A stretch of DNA of 64,000 nt, taken from positions 372,001 to 436,000 of the forward strand of contig NZ_JANHGR010000002.1 in the NCBI RefSeq assembly GCF_026616205.1, written 5' to 3'. The DNA is from Halolamina litorea (GTDB taxonomy: Archaea > Halobacteriota > Halobacteria > Halobacteriales > Haloferacaceae). The translations under genes were made by a program, and so were the position numbers. Shown here piece after piece: positions 32,863 through 40,957 of the stretch. Within the stretch, counting starts at the first letter, position 1, and each line of letters begins with the position of its first letter. The notes under the pieces are model-generated. The model saw only the letters and a program-made list of their open reading frames with translations, ran no database searches and was not told the origin of the DNA.

Positions 32863-34086
32863 ATGGAGCCCGACGTGGCGTACGAGCCGGTCAGCGTCAA
32901 GGACGTGTTGTCCGAGATGAAGGACACGGCCGAACTCCTGATCGACCTCTCGTACTCCGCGGTGCTGTCGGGCAGCGACGAGGTCGCACAGGAGGTCCTC
33001 GCGCTGGAGGAGCGCATGGACGTGCTCCAGCTACAGGCCCGGATGAGCGTCCTGATGGCCGCTCGGAGCCCCGAGGACGCCGAGCAGTTGGCGCCCGTCC
33101 TCGGCGTCGTCGGCGCCGCCGAGAAGATCGCCAACGCCGCCGGCGACATCGCGAAGGTCGTGATCGAGGAGATCGGCCTCCCCGACGCGATGCGGGCGGC
33201 GATCCCCGAGGCGACCGAGGCGCTCGTCCGCGCCGAGGTCACGGCCGACTCCCAGTACGCCGGCCGGACGCTGGGCGCGATCAACATGGAGACCGAGAGC
33301 GGCGTGCGGACCATCGCGGTCCGCCGATCGAGTCAGACGGGCAAGCGCGCGTGGATCACCAACCCCGACCGGGACACCGGGATCGAGGCCGGCGACGTGC
33401 TCCTGCTCCGCGGGATGGACGAGGGGCTGGCGACGGTGTACGAAGCGGCGACGGGCACCGCCTACGAGCCACCCGAACCCGTCGACAGCCCGATCGAGGA
33501 CCTCGACCGGGCGGTCGACTCCATCGTGACGATGAAGGACATGAGCGAACTCGCCGTCGACCTGGCCTACGGCGCGGTACTGTTCGACAGCGAGGCCGTC
33601 GCCGAGGAAGTCGTCGAACTGGAGGCGGAGGTGGACGCGCTCAAGTCCCGGCTGGAGGCGTGGACGCTCCGGGCCGCCGCTCACGTCGAGGACCCCGTCG
33701 AACTCCGGGGACTGGTCCACCTCGCGGCCGCGACGGAGGTCATCAGCGACGCCGCGCTCGAACTCAGCGAGGGGGTGCTCCGCGGACTCGACGCCCACCC
33801 CGTCGTCGCCGCTGCCGTCGAGGAGAGCGACGAGGTGATCGTCCGGCTGATCGTCGGCGACGGCGCCGACATCGCGGGCGACACGCTCGGGGAGTTAGAA
33901 CTCGGCACCGAGACGGGAACCCGCGTTATCGCGGTCCGGCGCCCCGGTGAGGAGACTGCGTGGGTCGTCTCGCCGGACGCCGACACCGCGCTCAGGGCCG
34001 GCGACGTGCTCGTCGCCAAGGGGACCCGAGCGGGTGCCGAGCGGCTCTCGACGCTGGCGGGCGACCCGCAAGCGTTCGATACGTAG
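32863..34086 (+). CDS. Duplicated PhoU-TrkA_C regulatory protein
   Basis: A 407-residue soluble protein made of two similar halves, each a PhoU-like helical bundle followed by a TrkA-C (RCK_C) domain. Half 1 has SVKDVLSEMKDTAELLIDLSYSAVLSGS then AGRTLGAINMETESGVRTIAVRR. Half 2 has DRAVDSIVTMKDMSELAVDLAYGAVLFDS then AGDTLGELELGTETGTRVIAVRR. TrkA-C domains bind small ligands and regulate K+ or Mg2+ transporters. No channel or transporter is fused or adjacent, so it must act on a partner encoded elsewhere. CCTTATCC at about -33 suggests its own promoter. Confidence 0.88.
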   Translation: MEPDVAYEPVSVKDVLSEMKDTAELLIDLSYSAVLSGSDEVAQEVLALEERMDVLQLQARMSVLMAARSPEDAEQLAPVLGVVGAAEKIANAAGDIAKVVIEEIGLPDAMRAAIPEATEALVRAEVTADSQYAGRTLGAINMETESGVRTIAVRRSSQTGKRAWITNPDRDTGIEAGDVLLLRGMDEGLATVYEAATGTAYEPPEPVDSPIEDLDRAVDSIVTMKDMSELAVDLAYGAVLFDSEAVAEEVVELEAEVDALKSRLEAWTLRAAAHVEDPVELRGLVHLAAATEVISDAALELSEGVLRGLDAHPVVAAAVEESDEVIVRLIVGDGADIAGDTLGELELGTETGTRVIAVRRPGEETAWVVSPDADTALRAGDVLVAKGTRAGAERLSTLAGDPQAFDT

Positions 34087-34377
34087 CTACAGTTCCGTCC
34101 GGACGAGCAGTACCAGCGAGCCGAGCGTCAACACCGTCGTCACCAGCAGCGCCGCCGCGCTTGCCAGCACGACTGACAGCAACAGGAACCAACCGGTCTC
34201 GCCGAGCACGGGGAACTGTCGGGTGCCGGTAAAGGGGCCGGCGGCGCGGCCGAGGCGGAAGGCGTAGGCCAGCACCGCGAGCGCCAGCCCCGTGGCGGCG
34301 CCGATGGCGGCGTTTCGCCGCACCGACAGCGCCTCGATCAGCGGCGCGACGGAAGTCTCCGGTGGCTCCTCGCTCAT
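34087..34377 (-). CDS. Small haloarchaeal membrane protein (DUF7536-like)
   Basis: A 96-residue protein starting MSEEPPETSVAPLIEALSVRRNAAIG, with hydrophobic segments at about residues 24-42 and 63-92 and a conserved-looking extracytoplasmic loop GPFTGTRQFPVLGETGWF. The arrangement matches a haloarchaeal DUF of unknown function that I associate with DUF7536; I cannot verify the number. Its stop abuts the stop of the convergent PhoU/TrkA-C gene with no spacer. Confidence 0.65.
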   Translation of the reverse strand: MSEEPPETSVAPLIEALSVRRNAAIGAATGLALAVLAYAFRLGRAAGPFTGTRQFPVLGETGWFLLLSVVLASAAALLVTTVLTLGSLVLLVRTEL

Positions 34378-34422
34378 CGGCGGCGGTTGGGGCTGGCGGG
34401 GCTTATCGGCGTCGTTCCCGGG

Positions 34423-35052
34423 TCACTCGGTCAGCCTCGCGCCGAACTCACGGCCCGCCCGCGCGGCTAGTCGTGCCACCCGGAGCGGTTCGGGACGGCC
34501 GCCCTCGGGGGTGAAGCCACGGACCAACTGGGCGGCCTCACAGTCCGGGGCGAGCGGCGGGATGCCGTCGCCCGCCCGGCTCTCAGCGCCGGCGCTCTCG
34601 GCCACCGGTGCGTCGACGCCGACGGCGCGGACGAACAGTCGTTCGTCGTTCACCGACAGCGACCGCCGCGGCGGAAGCGCGTCGTAGGCGTCGAGTCGCC
34701 ACTCCCGGGCGGCGCCGTCGAAGTGCTCTCTGATCGCCGGGGCGAGCCCGGGGCTGCTTTCGAAGGAAATCGAGAGGGTCGGGAGCCCCGTCTCGTCGTG
34801 GATACGGACGGGGTCGAGGAGGTTGAACCACGCGGGGGCGACCCCCGCGAGCAGGAGGGCTGCAACGTCCGGTCGGTCGATACGGCCGATCAGGGTACAC
34901 ACCGCGTCGGTGGCGTCGTCGCCGCCGACGGCGCAGCGCTCGTAGGCGAGTCCGTCCACCACGCGGTCGGCGCGCACCACCGCGCCGGCACACGTCGAGA
35001 CGGTCTCCCCGTCGGAGAACGCGACGCCGAGGGCGCGCTGCCCCGGCTTAAT
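34423..35052 (-). CDS. DUF99 (UPF0215) endonuclease V-like protein, ATT start
   Basis: A 209-residue protein of DUF99, whose structure resembles endonuclease V. The hallmark is LLLAGVAPAWFNLLDPVRIHDETGLPTLSISFE. The family N-terminus is MKPGxRALGxAFSD; here the matching residues KPGQRALGVAFSDG are preceded by the codon ATT at 35052-35050, and no ATG, GTG or TTG occurs at a suitable place. The ATT overlaps the TAA stop of the upstream DUF5786 gene by one base (ATTAA). Initiation at ATT is therefore the best reading. The enzyme activity of DUF99 proteins is unknown, although nucleic-acid repair has been suggested. Confidence 0.85.
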   Translation of the reverse strand: MKPGQRALGVAFSDGETVSTCAGAVVRADRVVDGLAYERCAVGGDDATDAVCTLIGRIDRPDVAALLLAGVAPAWFNLLDPVRIHDETGLPTLSISFESSPGLAPAIREHFDGAAREWRLDAYDALPPRRSLSVNDERLFVRAVGVDAPVAESAGAESRAGDGIPPLAPDCEAAQLVRGFTPEGGRPEPLRVARLAARAGREFGARLTE

Positions 35053-35221
35053 CGTCCTTGATCTCCTGGAGGCGGTCCAGGAGTTCGTCGTTGGAGGCCC
35101 CGTTGTCAAACTCGACGGTCCCGTCGTGGGTGCCGCCGTCGGCGTCGACCGCTTCATCGCCGTCGTTCATGTCGAGCTGCTGATTCTCCTGCTCGGATTC
35201 ATCGTAGCTCCCGAAGCCCAT
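35048..35221 (-). CDS. DUF5786 family small acidic protein
   Basis: A 57-residue acidic haloarchaeal protein starting MGFGSYDESEQENQQ and ending NDELLDRLQEIKDD, with a T[VL]xFDNGASNDELLDRL C-terminal helix. This is the DUF5786 pattern; a second member of the same length lies at 60928. There are no cysteines or hydrophobic segments. It is the first gene of a two-gene unit with the DUF99 gene. A GTTTATCC box lies about 33 nt before the ATG. Function unknown. Confidence 0.85.
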   Translation of the reverse strand: MGFGSYDESEQENQQLDMNDGDEAVDADGGTHDGTVEFDNGASNDELLDRLQEIKDD

Positions 35222-35331
35222 TACATCTAAACTTTGTGGCTGAGGATGGATAAACGCTTGGACGTTCAGGTTTGTTACCAGACTGCGTGGTTTGGCGGGG
35301 ATTTATCGCCCGAACGCCCCAGTAGTAGTTC

Positions 35332-35841
35332 ATGAGCCAGCCGCCCGTATCGACGTTCACCGACGCGCTCGACGGTCTCGGCGTGGGGTGGCGCAACACG
35401 ACGACCGCCGACTTCCCGGCGGCGCTCGCCGACGCCATCGAGGCGCCGGCGGTGGGAACGGCCCTCCCGTTCGAGGGCGTCTCCCTCGACGGCGCCGACG
35501 TGACCGTGCCGCCGACCCCTGCCGAACTCCGCGAGGCGACCACGGGTGTCACGCCGGTGTTCGGCGGGATCGCCCAGTACGGCTCCGTCGTCGTGGAGTC
35601 ACGCCCCGAGGGCGACGAACTGGTCGCGCTCTACCCCGAGCGCCACGTCGCCGTCCTACGGGAGAGCGACCTCGTCGGCGGCGTCGACGACGCCATCGAG
35701 GACCGGCGGGCGCGGATCGCCGCCGGCCGGGACAGTGCGGTGCTCGCGACGGGCGTGAGCGCCACCGCGGACATGGGCGCCACCGTCGAGGGCGTCCACG
35801 GCCCGCGCGAAGTGCACGTGATCGTCCTCAGGGACCGATGA
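35332..35841 (+). CDS. lutC: LUD domain protein, LutC-like
   Basis: A 169-residue LUD-domain protein (LutC/YkgG family). Such proteins act with iron-sulfur LutA and LutB in L-lactate oxidation. Typical elements are TTADFPAALADAI, VTPVFGGIAQYGSVVVESRPEGDELVALYPERHVAVLRESDL and ADMGATVEGVHGPREVHVIVLRD, the last being the conserved end of the domain (GPxxVHVVILD). It overlaps the next gene by 4 nt (ATGA). A GATTTATCG box is at about -30. Confidence 0.9.
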   Translation: MSQPPVSTFTDALDGLGVGWRNTTTADFPAALADAIEAPAVGTALPFEGVSLDGADVTVPPTPAELREATTGVTPVFGGIAQYGSVVVESRPEGDELVALYPERHVAVLRESDLVGGVDDAIEDRRARIAAGRDSAVLATGVSATADMGATVEGVHGPREVHVIVLRDR

Positions 35842-38039
35842 GCGCCGACAACGAGAGCCGCGCCGAGCGTATCCGCCGCCTGCTCGACACGGAGGGACCG
35901 ACGGTCAAACAGAACGCACAGGGGTTCAACGAGGGTCGCTACGCCGCCATGGCCGACGTGGACGGCGAGAAACTGCGGAGCGAGGCCCGCCGGATCAAGG
36001 AAGACGCCATCGAGCGCCTCCCCGAACTGATCGAGACCGCCCGCGAATCGGTCGAGGAAAACGGCGGCTCCGTCTACCTCGCCGACGACGCCGCCGACGC
36101 GAACGACTACCTCGCCGAGGTCTGTGCCGACGCCGACAGCGTGGTGAAGTCGAAGTCGATGACGACCGAGGAACTCGACGTGAACGAGGGCCTCGAAGCC
36201 GCCGGCGTCGACGTGACCGAGACCGACCTCGGGGAGTTCGTCCTGCAGGTCGCCGACGAGGCGCCCTCACACCTGATCGCGCCGGGGTTCCACAAGTCGA
36301 CCGACGAGATCGCCGAACTGTTCAACGCCCGGTTCGACCCCGCGGAGCCACTGGAGACGCCGGAGCAACTCACCACCTTCGCCCGCGACCACCTCGGCGA
36401 CCGCATCCGGAGCGCCGACGTGGGGATGACGGGTGCGAACTTCGTGCTGGCCGAGAGCGGCACGCTCGCGCTCGTCACGAACGAGGGCAACGCCCGCAAG
36501 TGCGCGGTCACGCCCGACACGCACGTCGCCGTCGCGGGCGTGGAGAAGCTCATCCCTTCGGTCGACGAACTCGGCCCGATGGTCGAACTGCTCGCCCGCA
36601 GCGCGACCGGCCAGGAGATCTCTCAGTACCTCTCGCTGCTCACGCCGCCGACGGACTCGCCGACGATCGACTTCGACTCGACCGAGCCGATCGGCGGCGG
36701 CGCCGAGGACCGGGAGTTCCACCTCGTGCTCGTCGACAACGGCCGCTTCGAGATGCGCGATGACGAGGGCCTGCGCGAGACGCTCTACTGCGTGCGCTGT
36801 GGCGCCTGCAGCAACTCCTGTGCGAACTTCCAGCACGTTGGCGGCCACGCCTTCGGCGGCGAGACATACACCGGCGGCATCGCCACGGGCTGGGAAGCGG
36901 GCGTCGAGGGAACCGACAGCGCTGCCGAGTTCAACGACCTCTGTACCGGCTGCTCGCGCTGTGTGAACGCCTGTCCGGTGAAGATCGACATCCCGTGGAT
37001 CAACACCGTCGTCCGGGACCGGATCAACCGGGGCGCCGAACCCGACGCGGTCGACAGCCTCGTCGACGGCCTCGTCCCGGACGACGAGGAACCCGGCATG
37101 GATCTCGGCAAGCGCGCGTTCGGCAACGTCGGAACGCTCGCGAAGCTGGGGAGTGCGACCGCCCCCGTCTCGAACTGGCTCGCTGACAGCGCGCCGGTCC
37201 GAGGGCTGCTGGAACGCGGCCTCGGCGTCGACGCCCGCCGGGGGCTCCCGGAGTTCCAGCGCGAAACGCTGCAGAAGTGGGACCGCAAGCGCGATGCCGC
37301 CGTCCGTGAACCCCATGACGACCGAGCGGTCGTGCTGTTCCCGGACGTGTTCACCAACTACGTCGATCCCGAGCGCGGGAAGGCGGCGGTCCGCGTGCTC
37401 GAAGCGCTCGGGGTCCCGGTTCGCGTCGCCGGCGTCGTCGGCAGCGGCCGCGCGCCGTTCTCGCAGGGGATGATCGCCACCGCCCGCGAGCAGGCCGAGG
37501 CCGTCGACGACGCGCTTTCGCCACACCTCGACGCCGGGCGGGACGCCGTCTTCGTCGAACCCTCGGACCTCGCGATGGTTCGCTCGGAGTACGAGAAACT
37601 GCTGCCCGCCAACCGCGCCGAGACGCTGGCTGGGGGGAGCTACGAGGTGCTTGAGTACGTCTACGGCCTGCTGGAGAACGGCGTCGACCCCGAGCCACTC
37701 CCCCGCGGCGACGGCGAACGGCTCACCTACCACGCCCACTGCCAGCAGCGCACGCTGGGCCTCGACGCCCACACCGAGGCGGTGTTGGGCCGACTGGGCT
37801 ACGACGTGGCGACGACCGAGGCCGAGTGCTGCGGGATGGCCGGCAGTTTCGGCTACAAGGCCGACTACTACGACCTCAGCGTCGCCGTCGGCGAGTCGCT
37901 GGCCGATGAGGTTCGGGAGAGCGATGGCCCGGAAGACCGCCGGGTCGTCGCCAGCGGAACCTCCTGTGAGGAACAACTGACCGACCTGCTCGACCGGTCG
38001 GCGACGCACCCGATCGAACTGCTCGACCCCGAGCGGTAG
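35838..38039 (+). CDS. lutB: LutB-LutA fusion: LUD domain, two [4Fe-4S] motifs, CCG domains
   Basis: A 733-residue cytoplasmic iron-sulfur protein. Residues 1-300 are a LUD (LutB-type) domain with DVGMTGANFVLAESGTLAL and TNEGNARKCAVTPDTHVAV. Two ferredoxin motifs follow, CVRCGACSNSC near residue 317 and CTGCSRCVNACP near 369. The C-terminal 250 residues hold the cysteine-rich CCG region of LutA/GlpC proteins (VLFPDVFTNYVDPE, HAHCQQRTLG, TEAECCGMAGSFG). In bacteria LutA and LutB are separate proteins; here they are one chain. With LutC it should oxidise lactate or a similar 2-hydroxy acid and pass electrons to quinone, though no lactate permease is nearby. Confidence 0.9.
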   Translation: MSADNESRAERIRRLLDTEGPTVKQNAQGFNEGRYAAMADVDGEKLRSEARRIKEDAIERLPELIETARESVEENGGSVYLADDAADANDYLAEVCADADSVVKSKSMTTEELDVNEGLEAAGVDVTETDLGEFVLQVADEAPSHLIAPGFHKSTDEIAELFNARFDPAEPLETPEQLTTFARDHLGDRIRSADVGMTGANFVLAESGTLALVTNEGNARKCAVTPDTHVAVAGVEKLIPSVDELGPMVELLARSATGQEISQYLSLLTPPTDSPTIDFDSTEPIGGGAEDREFHLVLVDNGRFEMRDDEGLRETLYCVRCGACSNSCANFQHVGGHAFGGETYTGGIATGWEAGVEGTDSAAEFNDLCTGCSRCVNACPVKIDIPWINTVVRDRINRGAEPDAVDSLVDGLVPDDEEPGMDLGKRAFGNVGTLAKLGSATAPVSNWLADSAPVRGLLERGLGVDARRGLPEFQRETLQKWDRKRDAAVREPHDDRAVVLFPDVFTNYVDPERGKAAVRVLEALGVPVRVAGVVGSGRAPFSQGMIATAREQAEAVDDALSPHLDAGRDAVFVEPSDLAMVRSEYEKLLPANRAETLAGGSYEVLEYVYGLLENGVDPEPLPRGDGERLTYHAHCQQRTLGLDAHTEAVLGRLGYDVATTEAECCGMAGSFGYKADYYDLSVAVGESLADEVRESDGPEDRRVVASGTSCEEQLTDLLDRSATHPIELLDPER

Positions 38040-38223
38040 CCGAGGTCGTGAACGGTCGTCGTCGACAGCCGCTGCTTGGGAGAGGCCGGCACCGTTTCAC
38101 CACTCGGAACTACCCCGAGGACGGGCGGTGCGCACTGCGTGTCCAACGGCGCTCCCCGGGGCGTGACAGATCGGAGACGGGACCAAACCAATTTTTCGAC
38201 CGGTGGCCGTACTCCGGACAGAC

Positions 38224-38430
38224 ATGCCCGCCGAGAAGCTCTGTCCGGACTGTGACGAACCGCTCGAGGAGATGGAGCTACAGGGGACCGACGTGGTCGG
38301 CGAACTCTCGATCGTCTCGAAGTCGCCCGAGGAGGGCTTCCTCAGTAGCATGCGGGCGGACGAGATTCTCACGCCGGTTCCGTACGTCTGTCCCGAGTGT
38401 CGACGGACCCTCTTCTATGCCGAGGAGTAG
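38224..38430 (+). CDS. Zinc ribbon small protein
   Basis: A 68-residue protein with two CxxC motifs, EKLCPDCDEP at the start and YVCPECRRTLFY near the end, forming one zinc ribbon across a central beta region (GTDVVGELSIVSKSPEEGFLSSM). This is one of the small haloarchaeal zinc-ribbon protein families. It has its own A/T-rich promoter region (CAATTTTTC, about 38189-38197). No function known; nucleic-acid or protein-protein binding is likely. Confidence 0.78.
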   Translation: MPAEKLCPDCDEPLEEMELQGTDVVGELSIVSKSPEEGFLSSMRADEILTPVPYVCPECRRTLFYAEE

Positions 38431-38490
38431 CTGATAGGTAGCAGCCGTCTCCCACTCGGCTCGCCATCGATACGGAGAGCGAGCCGTAGC

Positions 38491-38563
38491 GCTGTCGCCG
38501 TCGACGGCTGACCGCGTGCCGTCGGCTGCTGTTGCCGTCGACGGCTGACCGCGTGCCGTCGGC
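38491..38563. repeat. 36-bp direct repeat with internal 12-bp palindrome
   Basis: Two copies of a 36-bp unit lie at 38491-38526 and 38528-38563 (period 37, one mismatch). Each contains the perfect palindrome GCCGTCGACGGC, and a third shorter echo (GCCGCTGCCGCCGCTG) follows. The array ends about 45 bp before the start of the metallo-beta-lactamase gene. It could be a paired operator or a duplicated spacer. Confidence 0.85.
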
Positions 38564-38606
38564 CGCTGCCGCCGCTGTTTTACTCCACTCGCCCGAACTC
38601 GCCGGT

Positions 38607-39227
38607 ATGGACCCGATCAACGTCACCGCCGACGCCGAGCAGTTCACCGCCAACGTCTACCTCGTCGACGGCGTGGTCACCACGCTGGTCGACGCCGGGG
38701 CAATGCCGGGCGTCGTCGACGAGATCCGCGAGCACGTCGACGGGGTCGACCGTGTCGTCCTGACCCACCAGCACGGCGACCACGTTGAGCAGTTGGACGC
38801 CGTCCTCGACGCGTTCGGGGCGGACCTGTTCGCCTACGACGACCACCCGCGCCGGACCCACGCCATCGACGACGGCGACGAGGTCCAGATCGGCGACGAG
38901 ACCCACGAGGTAGTCTACACGCCGGGCCACGCCGACGATCACGTCTCCTTCGTCGGCGAGACGGCGCTGTTCAGCGGCGACGTGGTGGTGTACAACGACG
39001 GCGCGTTCGACGACGGCAGCTTCGGGCGTACCGATCACGCAGCAGGCGACCGCGAGACGCTGATCGAGAGCCTGCGGACGGTTCTGGACCGACTCCCCGA
39101 TACGGTGACGGGGCTGTACGCGGGCCACGGCGACCCCTTCGTGGCCGACGACGAGACCGTGCGGGACGTGATCGAGCGTGCGCTGGAGCGGGCCGAGCGC
39201 CGCGAGCCGAAGTACCCCGAGGAGTGA
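38607..39227 (+). CDS. MBL-fold metallo-hydrolase
   Basis: A 206-residue metallo-beta-lactamase-fold protein. Metal ligands are in VVLTHQHGDHVEQL (HxHxDH), YTPGHADDHVSF (third His), LFSGDVV (bridging Asp) and GLYAGHGDPFVAD (last His). The glyoxalase II-like spacing suggests a thioester or similar hydrolase. Start ATG 38607; the preceding GTTTTACTCC is a plausible TATA-type box 30 nt upstream, immediately after the direct repeats. Confidence 0.9.
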   Translation: MDPINVTADAEQFTANVYLVDGVVTTLVDAGAMPGVVDEIREHVDGVDRVVLTHQHGDHVEQLDAVLDAFGADLFAYDDHPRRTHAIDDGDEVQIGDETHEVVYTPGHADDHVSFVGETALFSGDVVVYNDGAFDDGSFGRTDHAAGDRETLIESLRTVLDRLPDTVTGLYAGHGDPFVADDETVRDVIERALERAERREPKYPEE

Positions 39228-39274
39228 CGGCGCCGCCGCTGTCGGGGCGGAGAACGTGAAAAAAACGGGTGGCG

Positions 39275-39424
39275 TTAGGCCGAGCGGGGCTCTTTCGCCT
39301 TGGGTCGGAGCTTCCCGTAGCCGCACTTGCGGCACTCCTCGGCGCGCGGGGGGTTGCGGGCGTTACAGCGCATACAGATCTGCTTGTTGAGGATGCGGTC
39401 CGCCGCTTTGTCGAACTTGGCCAT
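39275..39424 (-). CDS. rpl40e: 50S ribosomal protein L40e
   Basis: A 49-residue zinc-binding ribosomal protein, [19 protein letters not shown]. The four zinc cysteines are in CMRC and CRKC (CX2C-X10-CX2C), and the end is [12 protein letters not shown]. In archaea L40e is a free protein, not the ubiquitin fusion found in eukaryotes. The gene is encoded opposite to the preceding MBL-fold gene. Confidence 0.96.
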   Translation of the reverse strand: MAKFDKAADRILNKQICMRCNARNPPRAEECRKCGYGKLRPKAKEPRSA

Positions 39425-39537
39425 GCGCGTGAATTCTTCCGGCGGGCGTTTAACGCTTGCCTTGCGGGCCGAGAGCGTCGTTTCGCCGGCGCTGGCGCTG
39501 TCCGAACGGCTTCGCGGAGAAAATCAGGTCTGCCGGC

Positions 39538-39816
39538 TTAGGCGGCCTGCTGGCCCTGGGCTTCCTTGAGCGCGTCCTCGAGCTGGTCGCGCTGGGTGAC
39601 CCCGACGAAGCGCTCGACGACGCCGTCGTCGTTCTCGATCACGAGTGTCGGGAGCGAGCGGACGGAGTACTCGTTTGCGGTCTCCTGGTCCTGATCGACG
39701 TCGATCTTCTCGAAGACCACGTCGCCGTACTCCTCCTCGAGCTCCTCGAGGATCGGGTCCTGGGTCTTACACGGGCCACACCAGTCGGCGTAGAAGTCTT
39801 TGAGTCGAACCGTCAT
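39538..39816 (-). CDS. trxA: Thioredoxin
   Basis: A 92-residue thioredoxin domain beginning MTVRLKDFYADWCGPCKTQDP, with the redox motif WCGPC, the cis-proline segment VRSLPTLVIEN and a C-terminal helix. It lacks the first beta strand and helix of standard thioredoxin, as seen in short archaeal forms. It reduces protein disulphides in the cytoplasm. A CTTATGC box on the minus strand about 31 nt upstream supports ATG 39816 as the start. Confidence 0.93.
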   Translation of the reverse strand: MTVRLKDFYADWCGPCKTQDPILEELEEEYGDVVFEKIDVDQDQETANEYSVRSLPTLVIENDDGVVERFVGVTQRDQLEDALKEAQGQQAA

Positions 39817-40129
39817 AGCGTACCACGAGGTTGACCGTGACCGCGCATAAGGGTTTCCCACGCGGCACTCCCGGCCGTCGGTGCCGCCCGCGCCGACACC
39901 TACGAGCGGGGCTGTGGCGGCCGAGTACCGGGGTTTCGGTCCTGCGTCAGTTCGCGTTTCGAGGCGATTACGTCGGTACCAGGACACCGCGTTTTTCCCC
40001 GCCTCGGGTCCGGGTCACAGTTCGCTCGCGTGACCGTTCGCCTGTCGCGGCGGTTCGTCGCTCACGCCGTTCGCGTTCGTCCACCTCGCTTCCGCAAGAC
40101 TTACGCGGCTCACCGAACGACTCCTGTGT
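39817..40129. other. 313-bp divergent spacer
   Basis: No protein gene is supported. The left end carries the thioredoxin promoter and the right end a CTTACG box about 29 nt before the Sec61-beta ATG. In the middle, GGTCAC and GTGACC (about 40013-40035) could form a short hairpin, and the stretch 40030-40085 is rich in GTTCGC/TCGCG words. I see no clear RNA gene. Confidence 0.5.
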
Positions 40130-40285
40130 ATGAGCGGCAGTAACAGCGGCGGGCTGATGTCCAGCGCGGGACTGGTCCGCTACTTCGACTCCGAGGACCA
40201 GAACGCCATCCGTCTCGACCCCCGAACCGTCGTCGCCGCGGGGATCCTCTTCGGCGTGCTGGTCATGGTCCTGCGGGCCCTCTGA
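40130..40285 (+). CDS. secG: Preprotein translocase subunit Sec61-beta (SecG)
   Basis: A 51-residue single-helix protein, [24 protein letters not shown], ending with the hydrophobic helix [19 protein letters not shown]. This is the archaeal Sec61-beta pattern: Gly/Ser-rich N-terminus, [10 protein letters not shown] motif, then a C-terminal membrane anchor. It is the accessory subunit of the SecYE translocation channel. Confidence 0.94.
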   Translation: MSGSNSGGLMSSAGLVRYFDSEDQNAIRLDPRTVVAAGILFGVLVMVLRAL

Positions 40286-40333
40286 GCCGGACCGAACGCA
40301 CCCTTTTTGCGCGCCGCCCACCCACCTCCAGCT

Positions 40334-40957
40334 ATGCAAGCAGGCGTCATCGCGGTTCAGGGCGACGTGAGCGAACACGCCGCCGCCATCGAGCGTGCCG
40401 CCCGGGCCCACGGCGAGGCGGCCGACGTGGTCGAGATCCGCCAGTCCGGCACCGTCCCAGAGTGTGACGTGCTCCTCATGCCCGGCGGGGAGTCGACGGC
40501 CATCTCCCGACTACTCGCCCGTGAGGGCATCGACGAGGAGATCAAGGCCCACGTCGCCGCTGGCAAGCCCGTCCTCGCCACGTGTGCCGGCCTGATCGTC
40601 GCCTCGACCGACGCCAAGGACGAGCGCGTCGAGACCCTCGACATCCTCGACGTGACGGTCGACCGCAACGCGTTCGGCCGGCAGAAGGACTCCTTCGAGG
40701 CGCCCCTCGACGTCGAGGGGCTCGACTCGCCGTTCCCGGCGGTGTTCATCCGCGCGCCGCTGATCGACGAGATCGGCGACGGCACTGGCGCCGCGAACAA
40801 CGCCGGCGACGTGGAGGTGCTGGCACGCTGGGACGACGACCCCGTCGCCGTCCGGCAGGGTCCGGTCTTCGGCACGTCGTTCCACCCCGAACTCACCGCC
40901 GACTCCCGCATCCACGACCTCGCCTTCTTCGACCAGGTCGAGGTGAGCGCACAGTGA
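40334..40957 (+). CDS. pdxT: Pyridoxal 5'-phosphate synthase glutaminase subunit PdxT
   Basis: A 207-residue class I glutamine amidotransferase of the PdxT type. It supplies ammonia to PdxS for PLP synthesis. Signatures are AGVIAVQGDVSEHAAAIERA, the oxyanion segment LLMPGGESTAI, the nucleophile LATCAGLIV (Cys84) and the FGTSFHPELT His-Glu pair near the end. It overlaps the next gene by the four bases GTGA. PdxS is not in this window. Confidence 0.95.
   Translation: MQAGVIAVQGDVSEHAAAIERAARAHGEAADVVEIRQSGTVPECDVLLMPGGESTAISRLLAREGIDEEIKAHVAAGKPVLATCAGLIVASTDAKDERVETLDILDVTVDRNAFGRQKDSFEAPLDVEGLDSPFPAVFIRAPLIDEIGDGTGAANNAGDVEVLARWDDDPVAVRQGPVFGTSFHPELTADSRIHDLAFFDQVEVSAQ

Noticed and set aside
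38491-38563. Direct repeats as transposon target duplication or CRISPR repeat
   Set aside because: Only two copies, a 1-bp spacer and no transposase or cas gene, so neither reading holds.
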